Assembly (NCBI RefSeq): GCF_003287455.1
Contig: NZ_PRLC01000001.1
Coordinates: 124,001-188,000, forward strand
Direction: 5' to 3'
Source: Faecalibacterium hattorii
Lineage (GTDB): Bacteria > Bacillota > Clostridia > Oscillospirales > Ruminococcaceae
Length of the DNA: 64,000 nt
Shown here piece by piece: positions 18,192 to 24,644 of the stretch. Made by a program: the position numbers and the translations under genes. The stretch's first letter is position 1. The number at the start of each line of letters is the position of its first letter. The notes beneath the pieces are model-generated. The model was not told the DNA's origin. It was given only the letters and a program-made list of their open reading frames with translations, and searched no databases.

Positions 18192-18599
18192 TCAGTGGCA
18201 GCCGCCGCAGGTGGAGCAGCTGCCGGTGCAGGAGGCGCTGGGTTCCTGCACCGTCATGGGGTCGCCGCCGTTCATGGCAGTGTTGATGATGGCGTCGATA
18301 TAGTTGACGAGGTTCTCGCAGTCCTTCTTGGCTTCGTTGTAAGCCGTCATGCCCTCGTCGGCCATGATCTTGCCGTAGAGGTCGTTGACCTTCTCGTTCA
18401 GCTCGGCGATGCGGGCATCGCTGCGCTCGGTCTTGCCGATCTCGTTGTTCAGGTCCATGCGGGCAAGGTTGAACTCGCCGATCATGTTCTGCAGCTCTTC
18501 GTCTCTGTCGTTGAGCTTGCGGGCCTGATCGAGGGCGAGGTAGCGGGGGTCGGTCTGAAGTGCCATAGCAGCACGCTTGAAGAGGTCGATGCAATCCAT
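18192..18599 (-). CDS. YlbF/YmcA (RicA/RicF) family protein with Cys-rich tail
   Basis: 135 aa, mostly alpha-helical, of the YlbF/YmcA family. In Bacillus the Ric complex (RicA, RicF, RicT) binds Fe-S clusters and helps RNase Y mature mRNAs. Here the C-terminal 15 residues carry four cysteines and a final His (CTGSCSTCGGCH), a likely metal or cluster ligand set. The neighbourhood miaB - this gene - mutS - mutL matches ymcB-ymcA-(cotE)-mutS-mutL of Bacillus, which favours RicA (YmcA). A RicF (YlbF) identity cannot be excluded. Confidence 0.85.
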   Translation of the reverse strand: MDCIDLFKRAAMALQTDPRYLALDQARKLNDRDEELQNMIGEFNLARMDLNNEIGKTERSDARIAELNEKVNDLYGKIMADEGMTAYNEAKKDCENLVNYIDAIINTAMNGGDPMTVQEPSASCTGSCSTCGGCH

Positions 18600-18671
18600 A
18601 AGAATGTTCTCCTTTGATGTTCGTTTATTTTGAGGTGCAGCAGCCGGTTTTGCTGCCGCAGCGGGAAAAGC

Positions 18672-20066
18672 TCAGGCTTCGAGTTCGCCCAGCAGGACGG
18701 TAGCGCGGGCACCGGTCAGGCGGACCTGCGCATACTGGCCCATCAGGCCGGGGTCGGCGATGAACTCCACGGTCAGGTTGTTGTCCAACCGGCCGGACAG
18801 GGTACCCTCGTTGCGGCCGTAGCCCTCCACGAGGACGCGGACGGTCTGGCCTACCTGCGCCTTGACGAGATCCATGGCGATCTCGTCCTGAACCTTGAGC
18901 AGCCGGCTCATCCGGTCCGTCTTCTCCTTGCGGGGGGTGGGGTCGGGCATTTCTGCCGCCTTGGTGCCCGTGCGCTTGGAGTAGATGAAGGTGAACAGCT
19001 GCATGTAACCGACCTTCCGGATCAGGTCGAGGGTACCTTGGAAGTCCTCCTCCGTCTCACCGGGGAAACCGACGATGATGTCGCTGGAGAAGGTGATGCC
19101 GGGCACGGTCTTGCGGGCGTACTCGATGAGTTCGAGGTACTGCTCCACGGTATAGCGGCGGTTCATCTGGCGCAGCATCTCGTTGGAGCCGCACTGCACC
19201 GGCAGATGCAGGTGCTTGCACAGATGCGGCTGGGCCGCAATGGTGTCGATCAGCTTGTGGCTGGCGTCCTTCGGGTGGCTGGTCATGAAGCGGATCTGGT
19301 AATCGCCGGGCACCGAGCAGAGCAGGTTGAGCAGATCGGAGAAGTCCACCTTCTCTTCCAGCCCTTTGCCGTAGCTGTTGACGTTCTGGCCCAGCAGGGT
19401 GATCTCCTTATACCCCGCTTCCACAAGGCCGCGGAACTCGGCGAGGATATCGCCGGGCTTGCGGCTCTTTTCGCGGCCGCGGACATAAGGCACGATGCAG
19501 TAGGTGCAGAAGTTGTCGCAGCCGTACATGATGGGCAGCCACGCGCGGAACTCGCTCTCGCGCCGGATGGGGATGTTCTCCACGATGACGGGGCGCTGGG
19601 CGGGCTCCATGAGCACCCGCTTATGCTTTTGCAGCTTCTGGGCAATGAGCTGGGGCAGGGTGTCGATGCCATCCACGCCGAAGACCAGATCGACGTAGGG
19701 GTAGCTCTGGCGCAGCTTTTCCACCACATGCTTCTGGTTGGCCATGCAGCCGCACAGGCCGATCATCAGGCCGGGCTTTTTTTCCTTCAGGCCCTTGAGT
19801 GCACCCACATTGCCGAAGACGCGCTGCTCGGCGTGCTCACGCACGGCGCAGGTGTTGAAGAGGATGAGATCGGCGTCCTCCGGCTTGTCGCACAGGCCGT
19901 AGCCGATATCCACCAGCACGCCCTTGATGCGCTCGCCGTCGTTGACGTTCTGCTGGCAGCCGTAGCTGTGGACGAAGGCCAGCGGCGGGGTGTCGTATGC
20001 GCTGCGCACCAGTTCGGCGGCGGCAGTGTTATGTTCAAATGCAATGTACTCCAATGATGAAACCAT
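18672..20066 (-). CDS. miaB: tRNA-2-methylthio-N6-dimethylallyladenosine synthase MiaB
   Basis: About 464 aa, radical-SAM methylthiotransferase. The N-terminal UPF0004 domain has cluster cysteines in SYGCQQN, NTCAVRE and GCMA. The radical SAM cluster is CDNFCTYC, and a TRAM domain closes the protein. Start choice is uncertain: the ATG at 20066 has AAGG touching it, while an in-frame TTG at 20087 has AAAAGGAG 4 nt upstream. The -10 box at 20100-20105 would place the transcript start inside that ribosome site, which favours the ATG. Confidence 0.95.
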   Translation of the reverse strand: MVSSLEYIAFEHNTAAAELVRSAYDTPPLAFVHSYGCQQNVNDGERIKGVLVDIGYGLCDKPEDADLILFNTCAVREHAEQRVFGNVGALKGLKEKKPGLMIGLCGCMANQKHVVEKLRQSYPYVDLVFGVDGIDTLPQLIAQKLQKHKRVLMEPAQRPVIVENIPIRRESEFRAWLPIMYGCDNFCTYCIVPYVRGREKSRKPGDILAEFRGLVEAGYKEITLLGQNVNSYGKGLEEKVDFSDLLNLLCSVPGDYQIRFMTSHPKDASHKLIDTIAAQPHLCKHLHLPVQCGSNEMLRQMNRRYTVEQYLELIEYARKTVPGITFSSDIIVGFPGETEEDFQGTLDLIRKVGYMQLFTFIYSKRTGTKAAEMPDPTPRKEKTDRMSRLLKVQDEIAMDLVKAQVGQTVRVLVEGYGRNEGTLSGRLDNNLTVEFIADPGLMGQYAQVRLTGARATVLLGELEA

Positions 20067-20099
20067 CCTTCGGTTCGATATTTTCAAAAAGCTCCTTTT

Positions 20100-20128
20100 A
20101 GTATACCCTGTTTTGCCTCCAAGGGCAA
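20100..20128 (-). promoter_or_regulatory. Promoter of miaB
   Basis: Minus-strand TTGCCC, 17-nt spacer, TATACT. It lies between the perR stop and miaB. Confidence 0.7.
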
Positions 20129-20152
20129 GTAGGAAGGAGGAAATTTTCGGGT

Positions 20153-20542
20153 TCAGACGGCTTTCTCGGCCTGTTTTTGGGCGCAGTCCTCGCACAGGCC
20201 GAACAAAACCACGGCGCAGTCCTCGACGACGCCCTTCTGATTGCGGACCAGTTTCATCACCTGTTTTTCGTCCACATCGGCGTCCACGACGCTGCCGCAC
20301 CCATTGCAGTACAGGTGGCTGTGCCAGCACAGGGTGTGGTCGAACCGGTCGGCCTTGCCGGGGATGGAAACGCGGCGCACCTTGCCCGCCTCCACCAGAC
20401 TGTTCAGGTTGCGGTACACGGTGCCAAGGCTCAGGCCGGGGCACTCCGGGGCCGCTTTATCGAAAATTTCTTCGGCGGTGGGGTGGTCGCAGAGTTCCTC
20501 CACCTTCTGCAAAACCAGCTCCCGCTGTTTGGAATAACGCAT
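20153..20542 (-). CDS. perR: PerR-type Fur-family peroxide-responsive repressor
   Basis: 129 aa. A winged helix is followed by a dimer domain with the two structural-zinc CxxC pairs (CNGC, CEDC). The regulatory metal ligands of Bacillus PerR align: His in CDHPTAEEIF, Asp in RFDH, two His in WHSHLYC and Asp in VVDAD. Fur proteins have Glu at the RFD position, so PerR is preferred. It follows rarA by 12 bp with AAAGGAGG upstream. In an oxygen-sensitive anaerobe it would control peroxide defence genes. Confidence 0.85.
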   Translation of the reverse strand: MRYSKQRELVLQKVEELCDHPTAEEIFDKAAPECPGLSLGTVYRNLNSLVEAGKVRRVSIPGKADRFDHTLCWHSHLYCNGCGSVVDADVDEKQVMKLVRNQKGVVEDCAVVLFGLCEDCAQKQAEKAV

Positions 20543-20554
20543 AAGTTCCTCCTT

Positions 20555-21829
20555 TTATACTTTGTCTTCCCCTTTGATCTTGGCCCAGTAGGCGCGGGCC
20601 GCCTGTTCGTTTTTGTTTTCACCAAAGGTGTAGTATTTTGTATCCTTCAAAACATCGGGCAGATACTGCTGCTCGACCCAATGGTTCGGGTAATCGTGGG
20701 CGTATTTGTAGTTCTGCCCCTTGACGAGGGCATCCTCGCCATCAAAATGCTTGTTCTGGAGCTGGCGCGGGATGGGCCCGGTGCGCCCGGCTTGAACATC
20801 CGCGATGGCGGCGTTGATGGCGTCGTGGGCACTGTTGGATTTGGGGCTCGTCGCCACGAGGATGACGGCATCCGCCAGCGGGAGCCGGGCCTCCGGCAGA
20901 CCCACCATGTTGGCCGCATCCACTGCCGCTTTCACGATGGGGATGATCTGCGGGTAGGCTAGGCCCACATCCTCACACGCGCAGACCATGAGCCGCCGAC
21001 ACGCCGAGGGCAGATCCCCCGCTTCCAGCAGCCGCGCCAGATAGTGCAGCGCCGCGTCCGGGTCGGAGCCGCGCATCGACTTCTGGTAAGCAGAAACGAT
21101 GTCATAGTGATCGTCCCCGTCCTTATCGTAGCGCATAGCAGTGCGGCGGGTGACCTGTTCGATCATTTCCAAGGTGATATGCTTGCCCTCTGCCTCCTGC
21201 GGCGCGGCCGTCACGGCAAAATCGAGGCAGCCCAGCGCCTTGCGCAGGTCGCCGCCCGCGCTCTCGGCGAGATAGGAACAGGCCTCGGCATCCATCGTGA
21301 CCGGCACGCCCTCCGCTTCCGAGAGCTTTTCCAGCGCGTTGTGCAGCCCCCGCTCCACATCCGCCGCCGACAGGGATTTGAACTCGAACACCGTGCAGCG
21401 GGACAGCAGCGCATTATAGATGTAAAAATAAGGGTTCTCGGTCGTGGAGGCGATGAGGGTCACGCTGCCGTCCTCGATGCACTCCAACAGGCTCTGCTGC
21501 TGCTTTTTGTTCAGGTACTGGATCTCGTCCAGATAGAGCAGGATGCCCCCCGCCCCTGCCAGCGTGCCGATGTCCTTGAGCACGGCCTTGATGTCGCCGG
21601 TGCCGCAGGAGGTGCCGTTGAGCTTGTGGAGGGTCATGCCGCTGTTCTCCGCAATGATGCGGGCCACGGTGGTCTTACCGGTTCCGGAGGGGCCGTAGAA
21701 GATCATGTTGGGGATGCGGCCGCTCTCGATGGTGCGGCGGAACACCCGCCCCGGCGCCAGCAGATGCTGCTGGCCGCAGACCTCGGCCAGCGTTTTGGGG
21801 CGCAAGCGCTGCGCCAGCGGTTCGTTCAT
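20555..21829 (-). CDS. rarA: Replication-associated recombination AAA+ ATPase RarA
   Basis: 424 aa. AAA+ domain with Walker A GPSGTGKT (residues about 46-53), Walker B LLYLDEI, sensor motif STTENP and the C-terminal MgsA tetramerisation domain. It acts at stalled replication forks. It is the first gene of the rarA-perR unit with AAAGGAGG before the ATG and a promoter about 50 bp upstream. Confidence 0.95.
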   Translation of the reverse strand: MNEPLAQRLRPKTLAEVCGQQHLLAPGRVFRRTIESGRIPNMIFYGPSGTGKTTVARIIAENSGMTLHKLNGTSCGTGDIKAVLKDIGTLAGAGGILLYLDEIQYLNKKQQQSLLECIEDGSVTLIASTTENPYFYIYNALLSRCTVFEFKSLSAADVERGLHNALEKLSEAEGVPVTMDAEACSYLAESAGGDLRKALGCLDFAVTAAPQEAEGKHITLEMIEQVTRRTAMRYDKDGDDHYDIVSAYQKSMRGSDPDAALHYLARLLEAGDLPSACRRLMVCACEDVGLAYPQIIPIVKAAVDAANMVGLPEARLPLADAVILVATSPKSNSAHDAINAAIADVQAGRTGPIPRQLQNKHFDGEDALVKGQNYKYAHDYPNHWVEQQYLPDVLKDTKYYTFGENKNEQAARAYWAKIKGEDKV

Positions 21830-21876
21830 CGGGGATTCCTCCTTTTGCCATCTGCGACAATTTCCTGTTTAGCTTT

Positions 21877-21905
21877 AGTATATCGCATTTTCTGCCGGAG
21901 GACAA
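21877..21905 (-). promoter_or_regulatory. Promoter of rarA-perR
   Basis: Minus-strand TTGTCC, 17-nt spacer, TATACT. Divergent from the nth promoter. Confidence 0.65.
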
Positions 21906-21946
21906 GCGCTTCTTTTGAAAACGGTTCTCAGATAGCTTAAAATTCA

Positions 21947-21975
21947 TTTACAAAACTGTCGAAACATGGTATTAT
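21947..21975 (+). promoter_or_regulatory. Promoter of nth
   Basis: TTTACA, 17-nt spacer, TATTAT, about 33 bp before the nth start codon. Confidence 0.7.
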
Positions 21976-22008
21976 CAAGCTACTCTTTTGTGAAATGAGG
22001 CGATTCCT

Positions 22009-22704
22009 ATGGGCAAAACGGCACCGGCGGAGGATCTTTCCGCCAAAAAGGCGCTGGCGCTCACGGTCATTGACCGGCTGAAAAACGAATACCCCGATGC
22101 GGGCTGCACCTTGGATTACGACCACGCATGGCAGCTGCTCGTCAGCGTGCGGCTGGCCGCCCAGTGCACCGACGCGCGGGTGAACATCGTGGTGCAGGAG
22201 TTGTTTGCCAAGTACCCCGACGTAGCCGCACTGGCTGCCGCCGAACCGGAGGACATCGAAGCCATCGTCAAGCCCTGCGGCCTTGGGCGCAGCAAGGCGC
22301 GGGATATCTCAGCCTGTATGCGGGTGCTGCGGGACAAGTACGACTGCAAGGTGCCCACCACCTTTGAGGAGCTGCTGGCCCTGCCCGGCGTGGGCCGGAA
22401 GAGCGCGAACCTCATCATGGGCGATGTATTCGGCAAGCCCGCCATCGTCACCGACACCCACTGCATCCGGCTGTGCAATAAGATCGGCCTTGTGGACGGC
22501 ATCAAGGAGCCGCAGAAGGTGGAGATGGCGCTGTGGAAGATCATCCCGCCCGAAGAGGGCAGCGACCTGTGCCACCGCTTCGTCATGCACGGCCGGGCTG
22601 TCTGCAACGCCCGCAGACCCGAATGTAAAAACTGCTGCCTGAACGATATCTGCCGGTATGCGGCGGAGCAGAAGGCGGCACAAACCAAGGAGGTCTCATT
22701 ATGA
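22009..22704 (+). CDS. nth: Endonuclease III (DNA glycosylase/AP lyase)
   Basis: 231 aa. The helix-hairpin-helix LPGVGRKSAN carries the catalytic lysine, and the catalytic aspartate is in VTDTHCIRL. The C-terminal [4Fe-4S] ligands follow the canonical C-x6-C-x2-C-x5-C spacing (CNARRPEC-KNC-CLNDIC). It removes oxidised pyrimidines. Its stop overlaps the next start as ATGA. Confidence 0.96.
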   Translation: MGKTAPAEDLSAKKALALTVIDRLKNEYPDAGCTLDYDHAWQLLVSVRLAAQCTDARVNIVVQELFAKYPDVAALAAAEPEDIEAIVKPCGLGRSKARDISACMRVLRDKYDCKVPTTFEELLALPGVGRKSANLIMGDVFGKPAIVTDTHCIRLCNKIGLVDGIKEPQKVEMALWKIIPPEEGSDLCHRFVMHGRAVCNARRPECKNCCLNDICRYAAEQKAAQTKEVSL

Positions 22705-23030
22705 TCACACTCTCGATCCTGATCGTCATCGCCCTCATCTGCGCTTTCGTCGGCTGTCTGATGGGCCTGTTCTCCCTTGTGGGGCTGCTGGTCTCGCTGG
22801 TCATCGGCGTACTGGTGGGCGCACTGGCCGGGTACATCGCAGGCCGCTTTATGGGCACCGAGACATCCTTTGCCCGCAACGCCGTTCTGGGGGTGCTGGG
22901 CAGCTTCGTGGGCGAGTTTCTGTTCGGCATGGTCGGCATCCACGCCACCGGGTCCTTCAGTTCCTTTGTCATCTCCATCCTCGGCGCCTGCGTCTGCATC
23001 TGGGTGGACAATAAGCTATTCAAGGGCTGA
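22701..23030 (+). CDS. GlsB/YeaQ/YmgE-family small membrane protein
   Basis: 109 aa with three to four hydrophobic helices rich in Gly, Ala and Val (VIGVLVGALAGYIAGRFMG). This matches the transglycosylase-associated (GlsB/YeaQ/YmgE) stress family of unknown biochemical function. It is translationally coupled to nth and followed by a terminator. Confidence 0.75.
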   Translation: MITLSILIVIALICAFVGCLMGLFSLVGLLVSLVIGVLVGALAGYIAGRFMGTETSFARNAVLGVLGSFVGEFLFGMVGIHATGSFSSFVISILGACVCIWVDNKLFKG

Positions 23031-23059
23031 TCTCCCGGAGCTGTCAGCGCTCTGCATTT

Positions 23060-23085
23060 GCTCTCCCGTTTGGGAGAGCTTTTTT
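23060..23085 (+). terminator. Terminator after nth and the GlsB-like gene
   Basis: GCTCTCCC-GTTT-GGGAGAGC followed by TTTTTT. Confidence 0.93.
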
Positions 23086-23096
23086 GTTTTCTCCCC

Positions 23097-23143
23097 TTGA
23101 CAGATATATCGACGCGCGATATAATGCGATTACGATATATCGT
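23097..23143 (+). promoter_or_regulatory. Consensus promoter overlaid by PadR-type dyads
   Basis: Perfect TTGACA-17-TATAAT (23097-23125). The spacer and -10 carry the inverted repeat ATATCG-ACGCG-CGATAT (23106-23122). The perfect palindrome ACGATATATCGT lies just downstream (23132-23143). Placement over the core promoter of padR suggests autorepression. Confidence 0.8.
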
Positions 23144-23169
23144 ATGTCGATACAAAGCGAGGCGATATA

Positions 23170-23481
23170 ATGGAAAATTTGGCTCTGACGGAATCCACTT
23201 ACTACATCCTGCTTTCCCTCTACCACCCACAACACGGTTACGGCATCATGCAGCAAACCGAACAGCTCTCCGGAGGGCGCGTGCGGCTGGCCGCCGGGAC
23301 CTTGTACGGTGCTTTGAACGCACTGTGCGAAAAAGGCTGGATTTCTCCCCTGCCCATGGAAAGCGGGAGCCGGAAAAAAGAATATCAGCTGACCCCTTCC
23401 GGGTTCGAGGCACTCAAGCGAGAGTTGACCCGGCTGGAAGAACTGGTAACCAATGGCCGCAACATTTTACAGGAGGAATAA
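23170..23481 (+). CDS. PadR-family transcriptional repressor
   Basis: 103 aa. Winged helix with the PadR signature YYILLSLYHPQHGYGIMQ, AAGTLYGALNALCEKGWI and the short C-terminal helix of the s-PadR class. GAGG lies 7 nt before the ATG. It is paired with a DUF2812 membrane protein 2 bp downstream, a frequent PadR partner, and is probably self-repressed at the ATATCG dyads upstream. The ligand is unknown. Confidence 0.9.
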   Translation: MENLALTESTYYILLSLYHPQHGYGIMQQTEQLSGGRVRLAAGTLYGALNALCEKGWISPLPMESGSRKKEYQLTPSGFEALKRELTRLEELVTNGRNILQEE

Positions 23482-23483
23482 GC

Positions 23484-23990
23484 GTGAGCGAGACAAAGAA
23501 ACTCCACAAGGTATTCTGGGTCTGGGAATACGAAAAAGAAGAACGCTGGCTCAACGAGATGGCGCAGGAAGGCTGGGCTTTGAAAAAAGCCAGCCTCTGC
23601 ACCTATGTTTTCGAAAAGACCGAACCGGGCGAATACATCATCCGGGTAGAAACACTGGACAACTCTTCTGATTTTGAAAATTTCATGGAGGAGCTTGGGG
23701 CCGAATCCGTTGGCCGCTGCTTCCGCTGGGGCTACTTCCGCCGCTCCGCTGAACAGGGCCCCTTTGATATGTTTTCGGATATGGATTCCCGTATCGCTCA
23801 TTTGAATAAAATCGGGAAGGATGTGAAACTTCTCTGCCTTGCAAACCTTGTCATCGGTATCTGCAACACCTTCAACGGGACTTCCTTTTCGTGGATGAAC
23901 CTTCTCTGCGCCACCCTCCTTGCCTACGGGCTGGGGCGCATCCGTGGTAAGCAGGACACCTTGGAAGAAGAGCGCGCACTCCACGAGTGA
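23484..23990 (+). CDS. DUF2812 membrane protein
   Basis: 168 aa starting at GTG 23484, with AGGAGG 7 nt upstream. The soluble N-terminus contains WLNEMAQEGWALKK and the FEKTEPGEYIIRVE strand typical of DUF2812. A C-terminal hydrophobic pair of helices (about residues 115-150) follows. Such proteins are repeatedly encoded with PadR regulators. The function is unknown; a membrane-stress or transport accessory role is only inferred. Confidence 0.8.
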   Translation: MSETKKLHKVFWVWEYEKEERWLNEMAQEGWALKKASLCTYVFEKTEPGEYIIRVETLDNSSDFENFMEELGAESVGRCFRWGYFRRSAEQGPFDMFSDMDSRIAHLNKIGKDVKLLCLANLVIGICNTFNGTSFSWMNLLCATLLAYGLGRIRGKQDTLEEERALHE

Positions 23991-24043
23991 CCATTTTCAC
24001 TTTGGAACGTCGTTTTTTCAGAGTTTTCAAAAAGTTCATCTTT

Positions 24044-24071
24044 ACCCGCTTGCATTCCGGTGCAGGCGGGT
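24044..24071 (+). terminator. Possible terminator after the PadR/DUF2812 pair
   Basis: ACCCGC-TTGCA pairs with TGCA-GGCGGGT around TTCCGG. The following sequence is AT-rich but not a clean T-run. Confidence 0.5.
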
Positions 24072-24086
24072 ATATTATTATCGCAC

Positions 24087-24116
24087 GCAAATAGTTATCA
24101 TATGTTAAGTATTTGC
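24087..24116 (+). promoter_or_regulatory. Candidate MarR operator
   Basis: Dyad centred on CATATG: AGTTATCATATGTTAAGT (24093-24110) has 7 of 9 half-site positions symmetric. It is flanked by GCAAATA and TATTTGC arms. It lies 28 bp before the marR start codon. Confidence 0.6.
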
Positions 24117-24143
24117 AGCAGACAACAAACGAGGAGGTTCCCC

Positions 24144-24644
24144 ATGCCGAAGGAAAACGCTCCGGAGCTGTTCGGGCTGTTCCACTATCTCCACCAGCTG
24201 AGCTGCGAAACCAAGCGCGGGATGAAGGCATCGCTGAAAGAGTGCCCCAGATGTCATTTCATGATACTGGAAGGCGTTCTGGCGAACATTGAACAGCACG
24301 GAAAAGATGGAAGCATCTATGTTTCCGACCTAGCCGCCGCCATCCGGCAGCCGATGCCCGCTGTTTCACGCGCACTGCGCCAGTTGGAGCAGGATGGGCT
24401 CATCGAGCGCATCACTGACCCGAACGACCGCCGGAAAACGCTGGTGCGGGCCACCGAAAAGGGCCTTGCTGCCAGCCGCCAGTGCGAGACCGCCCTGAAC
24501 AACTATTTTTCCGGGGTGATGCAGCATCTGACGCCCCAGCAGCGTGTCCAGTTCCACGAGCTGAAAGATGCTCTGTTGGACGCTGTGACCGCAGAAAACG
24601 CGGAACAACAATCAATTTTGAAGGGAGACAACCAAGATGGGTAA
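24144..24644 (+). CDS. MarR-family transcriptional regulator
   Basis: 166 aa. GAGGAGG precedes the ATG at 24144. The winged helix includes SDLAAAIRQPMPAVSRALRQL and the beta-wing DPNDRRKTLV (the DxR motif of MarR proteins). It overlaps the ABC exporter gene by 8 bp and probably controls the exporter in response to a drug-like ligand. Confidence 0.9.
   Translation: MPKENAPELFGLFHYLHQLSCETKRGMKASLKECPRCHFMILEGVLANIEQHGKDGSIYVSDLAAAIRQPMPAVSRALRQLEQDGLIERITDPNDRRKTLVRATEKGLAASRQCETALNNYFSGVMQHLTPQQRVQFHELKDALLDAVTAENAEQQSILKGDNQDG

Noticed and set aside
23097-23143. CRISPR-like short repeats
   Set aside because: The ATATCG elements are promoter dyads without regular spacers. I saw no CRISPR array in the window.
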